NCBI RefSeq assembly: GCF_003046295.1
Contig: NZ_PZZN01000002.1
Span: forward strand, 620,001 to 684,000
Length of the DNA: 64,000 bases
DNA from: Sphingomonas aerolata
GTDB taxonomy: Bacteria; Pseudomonadota; Alphaproteobacteria; Sphingomonadales; Sphingomonadaceae
Direction of reading: 5' to 3'
Part shown: in pieces, positions 47,854-56,508 of the stretch
Position numbering within the stretch: position 1 is the stretch's first letter
Layout of the letters: the number at the start of each line of letters is the position of its first letter
The notes under the pieces: generated by a model
The model's input: only the letters and a program-made list of their open reading frames with translations
Told to the model about the DNA's origin: nothing
Database searches by the model: none
Translations under genes and position numbers: made by a program

Positions 47854-48807
47854 TTACCGCGCCGCGACCTTTGCCTCGATCGCGTCCCAGATCATCGCGG
47901 AGACGTCGGTGCCGTCGAACCGTTCGATCGCGACGATGCCGGTGGGCGAGGTCACGTTGATCTCGGTCAGCCATTTGCCGCCGATCACGTCGATGCCGAC
48001 GAACAGCAGCCCGCGCTTCTTGAGTTCAGGCCCGAGGACTGCGCAGATCTCGCGCTCGGTCGGGGTCAGTTCGGTCTTTTCCGCCGAGCCGCCGACCGCG
48101 AGGTTCGAGCGGATCTCGCCCTCGCCCGGAAGGCGGTTGATCGCGCCGGCGACTTCGCCGTCGACCAGCACGATGCGCTTGTCGCCCTTGGCCACGTCGG
48201 GAAGGAACGCCTGGACCATGTGCGGCTCGCGCCACGTCATGTTGAACACCTCGATCAGCGCGGACAGGTTGGCGCCGTCCGATTCGACCTTGAAGATCGC
48301 CTTGCCGCCATTGCCGTGGAGCGGCTTGATCACGATCGCGCCGTGCTCGGCCAGGAAGGCGCGCGCCTCGTCGAGGCTGCGCGTGACGAGCGTCGGCGGC
48401 ATGAACTGCGGATAGTCGAGCACGAACACCTTTTCGGGTGCGTTGCGGACCTGTGCGGGGTCGTTGACCACCAGCGTCTTGCCGGCGATCCGCTCGAGCA
48501 GATGCGTCGCGGTAATGTAGCCGAGATCGAAGGGCGGGTCCTGCCGCATGAGCACGACGTCGGCCTCGTCGCCGAGATCGAGGTTCACCGGCTCGCCGAC
48601 GCTGAAGTGATCGCCGGTCACGCGCTGCACGGTGACGGGGTGCGCCTTCGCCCAGACCCGGCCGTCGCGGTAGTTGAGATCCTCCGCCGCGTAGTGGAAC
48701 AGGCGGTGCCCGCGGTGCTGTGCGGAGAGCATCAGCGCGAAGGTCGAATCGCCCGCGATATTGATGCTGTCGAGCGGGTCCATCTGGACGGCGACGGTGA
48801 GGCTCAT
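47854..48807 (-). CDS. gshB: Glutathione synthetase
   Basis: ATP-grasp enzyme that joins gamma-glutamylcysteine and glycine. The 317-residue product has MDPLDSINIAGDSTFALML, the ATP-grasp segment AIVIKPLHGNGGKAIF, RSNLAVGGSAEKTELT and LTEINVTSPTG. It supplies the glutathione that gor (6742-8097) recycles. It follows yraN and rsmI on the same strand, a common arrangement in alphaproteobacteria. Confidence 0.95.
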   Translation of the reverse strand: MSLTVAVQMDPLDSINIAGDSTFALMLSAQHRGHRLFHYAAEDLNYRDGRVWAKAHPVTVQRVTGDHFSVGEPVNLDLGDEADVVLMRQDPPFDLGYITATHLLERIAGKTLVVNDPAQVRNAPEKVFVLDYPQFMPPTLVTRSLDEARAFLAEHGAIVIKPLHGNGGKAIFKVESDGANLSALIEVFNMTWREPHMVQAFLPDVAKGDKRIVLVDGEVAGAINRLPGEGEIRSNLAVGGSAEKTELTPTEREICAVLGPELKKRGLLFVGIDVIGGKWLTEINVTSPTGIVAIERFDGTDVSAMIWDAIEAKVAAR

Positions 48808-48871
48808 GCGTCTTCCTTCTATGCGGTCGAGCGCATGTAGGTGCGCGCGGGCCGCAAGTCACCCGACCCGC

Positions 48872-49270
48872 TCAGCCGATCCATGCATTCTCGATATGGC
48901 GGGGGCGCGTGCCGGGCGCGAGCAGGATGACGTCGACGCGGATGTCGTCGCCGGGCCCGGCATAGCGCGGCATCAAAAACTCCGCCGCCGCCGCGACCCG
49001 CGCGAGCCGCCGCTCGTCGATCGCGAAATCGAGTTCGGCGGCGGTCGCGCGCGTCTTCACCTCGACGAACGCGACCAGCGTCCCCTTGCGCGCGACGATG
49101 TCGACCTCGCCCGCCGGCGTCCGCACGCGGCGGTCGAGGATGCTCCAGCCCTTCAGTCGCAACCACCAGCCGGCCAGCCGCTCCCCGCGCCGCCCCGCAG
49201 CTTCCGCGACCTGTCGATCGGCGGTGCTCGCTGTGCGCCTGCGGGGGGGGCGCGGGGCGGGGAGGGTCAC
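48872..49270 (-). CDS. YraN (UPF0102) endonuclease-like protein
   Basis: A 132-residue member of UPF0102, a family with a restriction-endonuclease-like (Holliday-junction-resolvase-type) fold and unsettled role. The active-site pattern is present: GRRGERLA, then PAGEVDIVARKGTLVAFVEVKTR (E-x-D ... E-V-K). Its start overlaps the rsmI stop by 4 bp, showing coupled expression; gshB follows. Confidence 0.88.
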   Translation of the reverse strand: MTLPAPRPPRRRTASTADRQVAEAAGRRGERLAGWWLRLKGWSILDRRVRTPAGEVDIVARKGTLVAFVEVKTRATAAELDFAIDERRLARVAAAAEFLMPRYAGPGDDIRVDVILLAPGTRPRHIENAWIG

Positions 49271-50112
49271 CCCTTCGCCTTCAGTTCGAGCGCGCGGGCG
49301 TAGAGCGTCTTGCGGTCGAGCCCGAGTGCCTTCGCAACCTCGCTCGCGGCCTGGCCGGTGGAGAGGCGGGTGAGGGCATCGGCCAGCGCCGTGTCGGCGT
49401 CCTCCGCGCTGGCCGGGGGGGCGTCGCCGGGGGGCGCGATGACGATGACGATCTCGCCACGCGGCGGGGCGTCGGCGTAGCGAGTGGCGAGGGTCGTCAG
49501 CGTGCCGGTCACCGCCTCCTCGAACCGCTTGGTGATCTCACGTGTGACCGCCGCCTCACGGTCGCCGAGTCCTTCGGCGAGCGCGGCAAGGCTGGCACCG
49601 AGACGCGGACCCGATTCGTAGAGCACCAGCGTCGCGCGGATCGTGGCGATCTCGGCGATCGCCTCCGACCGGGCATGCGCCTTGGACGGCAGGAAGCCGA
49701 CGAACAGGAAGCGATCGGTCGGCAGGCCCGCCAGCGTGAGCGCGGCGACCGCGGCGCAGGGGCCGGGGATCGTCACCACGAGATGCCCCGCCGCGCGCGC
49801 GTCGCGCACCAGCTTGAATCCGGGATCGGAAATCAGCGGCGTGCCTGCGTCGGACACCAGCGCCACCGCCTCGGTCGCCATCCGCGCGATCAGCGCCGGG
49901 CGGACGCCCTCGGCGCTGTGATCATGATAGGGGACCATCGGCGTCTTGGTACCGACATGGCGGAGCAGACCGGCGGTGACACGGCTGTCCTCGACCGCGA
50001 CGACGTCGGCACGCGCGAGGATGTCGGCGGCACGCGGCGACAGATCACCGAGATTGCCGATCGGCGTCGCGACGATGTAAAGGCCGGGGTTCAGTGGAGT
50101 TTCAGGGTTCAT
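49267..50112 (-). CDS. rsmI: 16S rRNA 2'-O-ribose C1402 methyltransferase RsmI
   Basis: Methylates C1402 of 16S rRNA using SAM. The product is about 281 residues with LYIVATPIGNLGDLSPRA, VALVSDAGTPLISDPG and the tetrapyrrole-methylase-like GPCAAVAALTLAGLPTDRFLFVGFLP. The C-terminal ~50 residues hold a helix-turn-helix-like end (LSTGQAASEVAKALGLDRKTLYARAL). Start is at 50112 or, four codons earlier, 50124. The divergent lipoprotein gene starts at about the same place, so the two genes have essentially no intergenic space. Confidence 0.93.
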   Translation of the reverse strand: MNPETPLNPGLYIVATPIGNLGDLSPRAADILARADVVAVEDSRVTAGLLRHVGTKTPMVPYHDHSAEGVRPALIARMATEAVALVSDAGTPLISDPGFKLVRDARAAGHLVVTIPGPCAAVAALTLAGLPTDRFLFVGFLPSKAHARSEAIAEIATIRATLVLYESGPRLGASLAALAEGLGDREAAVTREITKRFEEAVTGTLTTLATRYADAPPRGEIVIVIAPPGDAPPASAEDADTALADALTRLSTGQAASEVAKALGLDRKTLYARALELKAKG

Positions 50113-50122
50113 GGGGATTGTC

Positions 50123-51337
50123 ATGGCAGACGCAGCGACGATAGGGCAATCGGCCCGGCACCGGATGCGCGCGTTTGGGCGCTCGGCCGCACTCACGCTG
50201 GCCTGCCTGCTGGGCGCGTGCCAGACGATCGTCCCGCGCGGTCCCGTCGAGCCGTCGCAGCAGCGCCCGACCACCCGTCCTACCGACACGCCGACGATCG
50301 GGGTCGAGACTGGCATCCCGCGCGACGCCGAGCGCAACCGCGTCGCGCTGCTCGTGCCGCTGTCGGGAAGCAATGCGGGGGTCGGCACGTCGATCGCCAA
50401 TGCGACGATGATGGCGCTGCTCGACACGCAGAACCAGCGCGTGCGGATCACCAATTACGATACCGCGACGGGTGCCGCGGCCGCGGCCCAGCGCGCGATC
50501 GCTGAAGGCGCGCAGCTGATCCTCGGGCCGCTGCTGTCCGAGGACGTGCGGACGGTCGCGCCGATCGCGCGCGCGGCGGGCGTACCGGTGCTGAGCTTCT
50601 CGAACGATCTCGGGGTGGCCGGCAACGGCGCCTATCTGATGGGCTATGTGCCGACCCAGTCGATTTCGCGCGTCGTCGATTTTGCGCGCGAGCGCGGCGT
50701 GTCGAACTTTGCCGGGCTGGTCCCGAACGGACTCTACGGCGAGCGCGCCTCGACTGCATTCCTCCGCGCGGTCGAGGGGGCGGGCGGCCAGGTCGTGTCG
50801 CTCCAGACCTATGGCCGGACGGCCGGTGGCGTGTCGGGCGCGGTCACGCGGCTCGCCGCAAAGGCACCCTATGATGCCGTGCTGATCGCCGACAGCGGTT
50901 CGACCGCGGCGTCGGCGGCGGCGCTGGTGAAGCGCGGCGCGGGCGCATCGACCCGGATCCTCGGCACCGAGCTGTGGAATTCCGAATCGAGCGTCGCCGC
51001 CAAGCCGGCGTTGAACGGCGCCTGGTATGCGAGCGTGTCGGATACGTTGTACCGGCAATATGCCGCCAAATACCGCGCACGCTTCGGCAGCGGACCGTAC
51101 CGCCTGTCGAGCCTCGGCTATGATTCGGTGCTGCTGACGGTGCGGATCGCACGCGACTGGAAGCCGGGGACCGCGTTCCCCGTGTCGCGGCTGCGCGATG
51201 GCGACGGCTTTTCGGGCATCGACGGTGCGTTTCGCTTCGGCCGCGACAATGTCGCCGAGCGCGCGCTGGAGGTGAAGGAAATCCGCGGCGGCACGACGAG
51301 CGTGGTGTCACCGGCGCCGACCGGGTTCGGCAAGTAA
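50123..51337 (+). CDS. LppC/LpoA-like lipoprotein (penicillin-binding protein activator family)
   Basis: About 404 residues. A lipobox LLGACQ follows a short signal region; translation might also begin at the internal Met (50165), which would give a neater signal peptide. The rest has a periplasmic type-1 binding-protein fold (VALLVPLSGSNAGVGTSIANATMMAL, LILGPLLSEDVRTVAPIARAAGVPVLSFSND). In E. coli the homologue LpoA activates PBP1a from the outer membrane. The rsmI-adjacent, divergent position is conserved for this family. A role in peptidoglycan synthesis is inferred from family. Confidence 0.82.
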   Translation: MADAATIGQSARHRMRAFGRSAALTLACLLGACQTIVPRGPVEPSQQRPTTRPTDTPTIGVETGIPRDAERNRVALLVPLSGSNAGVGTSIANATMMALLDTQNQRVRITNYDTATGAAAAAQRAIAEGAQLILGPLLSEDVRTVAPIARAAGVPVLSFSNDLGVAGNGAYLMGYVPTQSISRVVDFARERGVSNFAGLVPNGLYGERASTAFLRAVEGAGGQVVSLQTYGRTAGGVSGAVTRLAAKAPYDAVLIADSGSTAASAAALVKRGAGASTRILGTELWNSESSVAAKPALNGAWYASVSDTLYRQYAAKYRARFGSGPYRLSSLGYDSVLLTVRIARDWKPGTAFPVSRLRDGDGFSGIDGAFRFGRDNVAERALEVKEIRGGTTSVVSPAPTGFGK

Positions 51338-51385
51338 GGCCGCGGCCTGCCGCCGTTCTCGCCCAAGGCGGCAACCGCGGGTAGG

Positions 51386-52558
51386 TTACGCCGTCACGAT
51401 CTCGGGCAGGATCGCGTCGAGCAGCAGCGCCCCCGCTTCGGTGACGCGCAGCCGGCCCGGTGAGCGGGCGACGAGGCCGAGATCCTCAAGCCGTGCGACC
51501 GCGGTGAGATCCACCGGCACCACGCCGGCGTTGAGTCGGGTGATCCGGTCGAGATCCACGCCTTCCGCCAGGCGCAGCCCCATCAGCAACGCCTCGGTCG
51601 CGCGCGTCGAGGGGGTGAGCGGGTCCTCGACCTCCATCCCGTGGCCGTTGCGCTCGATCGCGGCGAGCCAGTTTTCTGGCTTCTTGCGACGCACCGTCGC
51701 CAGCCCACCGCGGCGGCCATGCGCGCCGGGGCCGATCCCGGCATAATCCTGGTAGCGCCAATAGGCGAGATTGTGGCGGCTCTCCGACCCCGGCCGCGCG
51801 TGGTTCGAGGTTTCATAGGCGGGGAGCCCGGCGGCTTTGGTATCGGCGCGTGTCGCCTCGAACAGGTCCGCCGCGCTGTCACCGTCGGGGATGACGATGC
51901 GCCCCGCGAGCGCCTCGGTCGCGAACCGCGTGCCGGGCTCGATGGTAAGCTGATAGAGCGACAGATGCTCCGTCCCGAAGCTCAGCGCGCGCGCGAGTTC
52001 GGCGCGCCAGTCGGCAAGCCGCTGGCCGGGGAGCGCATAGATCAGGTCGAAACTCACGCGCGGAAAGACGCTCTGCGCGGTCGCCAGCGCCGCCTGTCCC
52101 TCGTTCACGTCATGCGCGCGGCCGAGGAATTTCAGCGCCTGATCGTCGAGCGACTGCAATCCCAGCGACACGCGGTTGACGCCTGCGCTCGCGAGGTCGG
52201 CGAAGCGCGCGGCCTCGACCGAGGAGGGATTGGCCTCGAGCGTGATCTCGATCCCCTCGGCAAAGCCCCAGGCGCGTTCGGCGGCGTCGAGGATCGCGGC
52301 CACCGTTGCGGGTGGCATCAGCGAGGGGGTGCCGCCGCCGAAGAAGATCGACTGGAGCTTGCGTCCCGGCAGGACCGACGCCTCGTGTGAAAGGTCGGTG
52401 AGCAGCGCCGCGCGCCATGCCGCCTGGTCGACGCCCTCACGGACATGGCTGTTGAAGTCGCAATAGGGGCATTTCGACACGCAGAACGGCCAATGGACGT
52501 AGAGCGCGAGGTCCCCCGAAGGCGGCGGGGCGGGGCTTGGCGTTTCGATCGGGGGCAT
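51386..52558 (-). CDS. hemW: HemW, heme chaperone (radical-SAM, HemN-like)
   Basis: Radical-SAM protein that binds and delivers heme; formerly annotated as coproporphyrinogen oxidase. The product is about 390 residues with the [4Fe-4S] motif CVSKCPYC (Cys-x3-Cys-x2-Cys, lacking the fourth nearby Cys of true HemN), FFGGGTPSL, EANPSSVEAARF, and a C-terminal HemN-C domain. Start is 52558 (MPPIE) or 52570. It often neighbours rdgB and rph, as here. Confidence 0.9.
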   Translation of the reverse strand: MPPIETPSPAPPPSGDLALYVHWPFCVSKCPYCDFNSHVREGVDQAAWRAALLTDLSHEASVLPGRKLQSIFFGGGTPSLMPPATVAAILDAAERAWGFAEGIEITLEANPSSVEAARFADLASAGVNRVSLGLQSLDDQALKFLGRAHDVNEGQAALATAQSVFPRVSFDLIYALPGQRLADWRAELARALSFGTEHLSLYQLTIEPGTRFATEALAGRIVIPDGDSAADLFEATRADTKAAGLPAYETSNHARPGSESRHNLAYWRYQDYAGIGPGAHGRRGGLATVRRKKPENWLAAIERNGHGMEVEDPLTPSTRATEALLMGLRLAEGVDLDRITRLNAGVVPVDLTAVARLEDLGLVARSPGRLRVTEAGALLLDAILPEIVTA

Positions 52559-52601
52559 TATCTCGCGCATATGGTCGCACGGAGCGACAGAAGGAAGCGC
52601 A

Positions 52602-53159
52602 ATGACGGTTCGGTTGGGTCTGGCAGTTGCGGCGGCGTTGTTCGCCGGCGCTTGCGCGCAGGGGCCGGAACGCGTCGTGGAGCGGCGCGAGACGCAGGCG
52701 CCGGCGCCCCGCGGGCCCGCGCTTCTCAAGGCGGCGATGATGGACGGGCATAATGCCGCGCGGGCGGCGGTGGGTGTTCCGCCGCTGGTATGGAGCGATA
52801 CGCTGGCGACCACCGCGCGCGCCTATGCCGAGGAAATGGCCAACACGCGCAAATTTGCGCATGCGCATCAGGTTCAGGGGCCGGGCCGCGAGGGCGAGAA
52901 TCTGTGGACCGGCACGCGCTATGCCTATGCCTATCCCGAGATGATCGGCCACTGGGTCGCCGAACGGAAGGATTTCATCAACGGCGTGACGCCCGCGTTC
53001 AGTCGGACCGGCAAATATGAGGATGTCGCGCACTACACGCAGATCGTCTGGCGCAGTTCGACCGCGGTGGGATGCGCGATGGCGAGCAACGAACGCGACG
53101 ATTATCTGGTGTGCCGCTATTCGCCGCCGGGCAATGTGGTGGGCGAGCGTAGCTATTAG
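52602..53159 (+). CDS. CAP-domain (SCP/PR-1-like) lipoprotein
   Basis: About 185 residues. The signal ends in AGAC, a lipobox. The CAP domain follows: DGHNAARAAVGVPPLVWSD, CAP motif GENLW, HYTQIVWRSSTAVGCA and YLVCRYSPPGN. The two conserved His (in the HAHQ region and HYTQ) and the Glu of GENLW are in place. Bacterial CAP proteins are exported and of mostly unknown function. It is divergent from hemW, 43 bp apart. Confidence 0.88.
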   Translation: MTVRLGLAVAAALFAGACAQGPERVVERRETQAPAPRGPALLKAAMMDGHNAARAAVGVPPLVWSDTLATTARAYAEEMANTRKFAHAHQVQGPGREGENLWTGTRYAYAYPEMIGHWVAERKDFINGVTPAFSRTGKYEDVAHYTQIVWRSSTAVGCAMASNERDDYLVCRYSPPGNVVGERSY

Positions 53160-53211
53160 GCACCCGAGATCGCCGGACCTGCCATCCGCGGATGGCAGGT
53201 CCGGCAGTGTT

Positions 53212-53847
53212 TCAGAACACGGCGGCCTTCAGCAGTTCGAACGCGACATTGCGGTGGCTGATCGCGTTCTTCGTCTCGTGCGGCAGCTCGGCATAGGTCT
53301 GGTCATGGCCCAGCGGCACAAACATCGGGTCATAGCCGAAACCGACCTTGCCGCGTGGCGGCCAGACCAGCGTGCCCTCGGCGCGGCCTTCGAACCATTC
53401 GACATGGCCGTCGGGCCAGGCGAGCGCGAGCACGCTGACGAAATGCGCGCCGCGGGTCGCGTCGGGACCCTTGGCGGCGAGCGCGTCCTCGACCTTCTGC
53501 ATCGCCATCGACCAGTCGCGACCGTTCGGCGTCTCCGCCCAGTCGGCGGTGTACACGCCCGGATCGCCACCCAGCGCATCGACGCACAGCCCGCTATCGT
53601 CGGCGAGCGCGGGATAGCCCGACAGGTCGGCGGCGGAGCGTGCCTTCAGCTCGGCATTGGCGAAGAAGGTCGTCCCCGTCTCGACCGGCTCGGGCAGGTC
53701 GAGATCCGCCGCCGACACGACGTCGAAGCCGCGGCCCGCGAGCAGGTCGGCGATCTCGCGGACCTTGCCCTTGTTGTGGCTCGCGATGACGAGCTTGCCG
53801 GGCTGGAGCTTGCGGATCGCCTGGGGGGTGCTGCCTTCGCCGCTCAC
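53212..53847 (-). CDS. rdgB: Non-canonical purine NTP pyrophosphatase RdgB/HAM1
   Basis: Removes ITP, dITP and XTP from the nucleotide pool. The 211-residue product has [18 protein letters not shown] (the SHNxxK substrate motif), [20 protein letters not shown], and the C-terminal [10 protein letters not shown] and SHRNVAF. Its start overlaps the rph stop by 4 bp. Confidence 0.95.
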   Translation of the reverse strand: MSGEGSTPQAIRKLQPGKLVIASHNKGKVREIADLLAGRGFDVVSAADLDLPEPVETGTTFFANAELKARSAADLSGYPALADDSGLCVDALGGDPGVYTADWAETPNGRDWSMAMQKVEDALAAKGPDATRGAHFVSVLALAWPDGHVEWFEGRAEGTLVWPPRGKVGFGYDPMFVPLGHDQTYAELPHETKNAISHRNVAFELLKAAVF

Positions 53848-54560
53848 TTGGCGACCGCCTTGGCCTGTGCCGCGAAGATGTCCGCGCAGCCGATCCGGGC
53901 GAGCCGCAACAGGCGGAGCAGCGCCTCCTCGTCATAGGTCGCGCCCTCGGCGGTCGCCTGCGCCTCGGCGATGTTGCCGTTTTCGAGCAGGACGAAATTC
54001 GCATCCGCGTCCGCACCCGAATCCTCGATATAGTCGAGGTCGAGCACGGGGTTGCCCTGATAGATGCCGCAGCTGATCGCGGCGACCTTCTGCGTCAGCG
54101 GGTCGGCGGTCAGCTTGCCGCTGTCCAGCAGCCCGTCGATTGCGAGCCGCAGCGCGACCCAGGCACCCGAGATCGACGCGGTGCGCGTGCCGCCGTCGGC
54201 CTGAAGCACGTCGCAGTCGAGCACGATCTGGCGCTCGCCGAGCAGCTTCAGATCGGTGACGGCGCGGAGCGAACGGCCGATCAGGCGCTGGATTTCCTGC
54301 GTGCGGCCCGACTGCTTGCCCTTGGCCGCTTCACGGTTGTTGCGCGTGTTGGTCGAGCGCGGGAGCATGCCGTATTCGGCGGTCACCCAGCCTTCGCCCT
54401 TGCCGCGCAGGAACGGCGGGACCTTCTCCTCGATGCTGGCGGTGACAAGCACCTTGGTGTCGCCGAAGCCGATCAGCACGGAGCCTTCGGCATGCTTGGT
54501 GAAGCGGGGTTCGATCGTGATGCTGCGCATCTGGTCTGGGGCACGGCCGGATGGGCGCAT
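53844..54560 (-). CDS. rph: Ribonuclease PH
   Basis: Phosphorolytic 3'-5' exoribonuclease that trims tRNA ends. The 238-residue product has [57 protein letters not shown] (broken here only by motif boundaries), [15 protein letters not shown] and [17 protein letters not shown]. Full length, unlike the truncated rph of E. coli K-12. It is cotranscribed with rdgB and is divergent from hrcA. Confidence 0.95.
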   Translation of the reverse strand: MRPSGRAPDQMRSITIEPRFTKHAEGSVLIGFGDTKVLVTASIEEKVPPFLRGKGEGWVTAEYGMLPRSTNTRNNREAAKGKQSGRTQEIQRLIGRSLRAVTDLKLLGERQIVLDCDVLQADGGTRTASISGAWVALRLAIDGLLDSGKLTADPLTQKVAAISCGIYQGNPVLDLDYIEDSGADADANFVLLENGNIAEAQATAEGATYDEEALLRLLRLARIGCADIFAAQAKAVAK

Positions 54561-54580
54561 GATGTATTCCTAAACTTCTT

Positions 54581-54700
54581 CCGTTCGTCCTGAGTAGCTG
54601 CTGAGCTCGTCGAAGCGGCGTATCGGAGAATCGGCCCGCTTGGGGCACATCCTTCGATACGGGGCTTCGACTTCGCTCAGTCCCTACTCAGGACGAACGG
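54581..54700. repeat. Inverted CCGTTCGTCCTGAGTAG repeat between rph and hrcA
   Basis: CCGTTCGTCCTGAGTAG at 54581-54597 is exactly mirrored at 54684-54700, with further inner complementarity (CGTCGAAG ... CTTCGAC; CGTATCG ... CGATACG). It occupies most of the region between the divergent genes. No CIRCE element (TTAGCACTC-N9-GAGTGCTAA) is visible here. Confidence 0.8.
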
Positions 54701-54762
54701 GTGGTGGGCAATAAGCGCTGCCTAGCCTTTCGCATTCGGGCTCGCCAGCCTAGATCAGCCGC

Positions 54763-55806
54763 ATGGCCACGCCCCCCGTCACCGAACTGACCGACCGCGC
54801 GCGCGATATTTTTCGTGCGGTCGTCGACAGCTATCTCGCCAGCGGCACGCCGGTGGGATCGAAGACGATCGCGCAGCTGGCCGGGCTCAGCCTGTCGCCC
54901 GCCTCGATTCGCGGGGTGATGGGGGAGCTGGAGGGGCTGGGGCTGCTCGCCAGCCCGCATACGAGCGCGGGGCGGATGCCGACCGATCGCGGCCTGCGGC
55001 TGTTCGTCGACGGGATGATGCAGGCGATGGAGCCGTCATTCGAGGAGCGCCAGACGATCGAGGCACGCGCCGGTGTCGGTGGTCCGGTCGAGGAGGCGCT
55101 CGCCGCCACCACGCTCGCGCTGTCGGGGCTGTCGGCGTGCGCGGGGCTGGTGATGGTGCCGAAACGCGAGATGACGCTGCGTCAGATCGCGTTCGTCGCG
55201 CTGTCGCCCGATCAGGCGCTCGCGGTGCTGGTCAGCGAGGATGGCTCGGTCGAGAACCGCGTGATCGCACTGCCCAAGGGCATGTCGCCGTCGACCCTGG
55301 TCGAGGCGGGCAATTACATGTCGGCGACGCTCGGCGGGCTGACGCTGGCCGAGGCGCGGCTGCGGATCGAGCGCGAGCTGGCGGACGGACAGGCGGCGCT
55401 CGACGGTGCGGCGCGGATGCTGGTCGAGGGCGGGATCGCGGTGTGGAGCGAGGATGCGGATCGCCGCCCGGTGCTGATCGTCCGCGGGCAGGGGCGGCTG
55501 ATCGATGCGGCCGCCGCCGCCGATCTCGACCGGGTCCGCGACCTGCTCGACGACCTCGAGGGAAAACAGGAGGTCGCATCATTGCTCGACAGCGCGCGGG
55601 CGGGCGATTCGACGCGGATCTTCATCGGTGCGGAGACCAAATTATTCGCCCTGTCCGGCTCGTCGGTGATCGCGCGACCGTTCCGCGGATTGGACGGGCG
55701 GGTGGTCGGCGTGGTGGGCGTGATCGGCCCCACGCGGTTGAACTATGCGCGCGTCGTGCCCATGGTGGATTTCACGGCTGCAACGCTCGCCCGGTTGATG
55801 GGTTGA
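54763..55806 (+). CDS. hrcA: Heat-inducible transcription repressor HrcA
   Basis: Represses chaperonin operons through CIRCE operators. The 347-residue product has an N-terminal winged helix (GTPVGSKTIAQLAGLSLSPASIRGVMGELEGLGLLASPHTSAGRMP, split by motifs), a GAF-like core and C-terminal RPFRGLDGRVVGVVGVIGPTRLNYARVVP. The CIRCE sites it would bind are presumably at groESL outside the window; none is seen near hrcA, grpE or dnaK. grpE follows 25 bp later. Confidence 0.94.
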   Translation: MATPPVTELTDRARDIFRAVVDSYLASGTPVGSKTIAQLAGLSLSPASIRGVMGELEGLGLLASPHTSAGRMPTDRGLRLFVDGMMQAMEPSFEERQTIEARAGVGGPVEEALAATTLALSGLSACAGLVMVPKREMTLRQIAFVALSPDQALAVLVSEDGSVENRVIALPKGMSPSTLVEAGNYMSATLGGLTLAEARLRIERELADGQAALDGAARMLVEGGIAVWSEDADRRPVLIVRGQGRLIDAAAAADLDRVRDLLDDLEGKQEVASLLDSARAGDSTRIFIGAETKLFALSGSSVIARPFRGLDGRVVGVVGVIGPTRLNYARVVPMVDFTAATLARLMG

Positions 55807-55831
55807 GCCGGCCCAACTTATAGGGAAAACA

Positions 55832-56371
55832 ATGTCCGATATCGATCAGAACACGCCTGCCGACATGCGCGAAGAGACCGCCGAAGCCGCACCCGAAGTG
55901 GCCTCGAACGATCGCGTCGCCGAGCTGGAGAACCAGCTTGCCGAGGCCAAGCAGAATGTCCTCTACGCGCAGGCCGAGGTGCAGAATGTCCGCCGCCGCG
56001 CCGAGAAGGAAGCGCAGGACGCCCGCGCCTATGCCGCCACCGCGTTCGCACGCGACGTGCTGTCGGTTGCAGACAACCTGGCGCGCGGCCTGTCGGCGAT
56101 CCCGGCGGACCTGCGTGCGGACGACAAGATGAAGGGCCTCGTCACCGGGCTCGAAGCCACCGGTCGCGAGCTGGAGAGCGTGTTCCAGCGCCACGGCATC
56201 ACCAAGATCGCTGCCGAGGGCCAGATGCTCGACCCGAACAAGCATCAGGCGATGCTGGAAATCCCGAGCGATCAGCCGGCCGGCACGATCGTCCAGGAAA
56301 TGCAGGCGGGCTACATGATCAAGGATCGCCTGCTGCGGCCTGCGATGGTGGGCGTCGCCAAGGCGGGGTGA
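55832..56371 (+). CDS. grpE: Nucleotide exchange factor GrpE
   Basis: Releases ADP from DnaK. The 179-residue product has an acidic N-terminus, a long coiled coil (VAELENQLAEAKQNVLYAQAEVQNVRRRAEKEA region) and the C-terminal beta wing ending GTIVQEMQAGYMIKDRLLRPAMVGVAK. Probably cotranscribed with hrcA. Confidence 0.95.
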   Translation: MSDIDQNTPADMREETAEAAPEVASNDRVAELENQLAEAKQNVLYAQAEVQNVRRRAEKEAQDARAYAATAFARDVLSVADNLARGLSAIPADLRADDKMKGLVTGLEATGRELESVFQRHGITKIAAEGQMLDPNKHQAMLEIPSDQPAGTIVQEMQAGYMIKDRLLRPAMVGVAKAG

Positions 56372-56386
56372 GCCTGTCGGGCTGGT

Positions 56387-56464
56387 GTTCTCCCGCGAAG
56401 GCGGGAGCCCAGGGTTTCAAACGCTGTCGCCTGTGACCCTGGGCCCCCGCCTTCGCGGGGGAAC
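56387..56464. repeat. Inverted CCCGCGAAGGCGGG repeats after grpE
   Basis: GTTCTCCCGCGAAGGCGGGA plus GCCCAGGGT at 56387-56415 is mirrored at 56436-56464. The transcript would form a 29-bp stem after grpE. Confidence 0.8.
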
Positions 56465-56508
56465 GGCAGGAGGCGTCGCTCAACTTTCTGCCTCGCCGGG
56501 GTGACGCC

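Noticed and set aside
54734..54760. CTTT-N18-CCTAGAT upstream of hrcA as an RpoH promoter
   Set aside because: It differs from consensus in the -35 and spacing and would leave almost no leader before the ATG.
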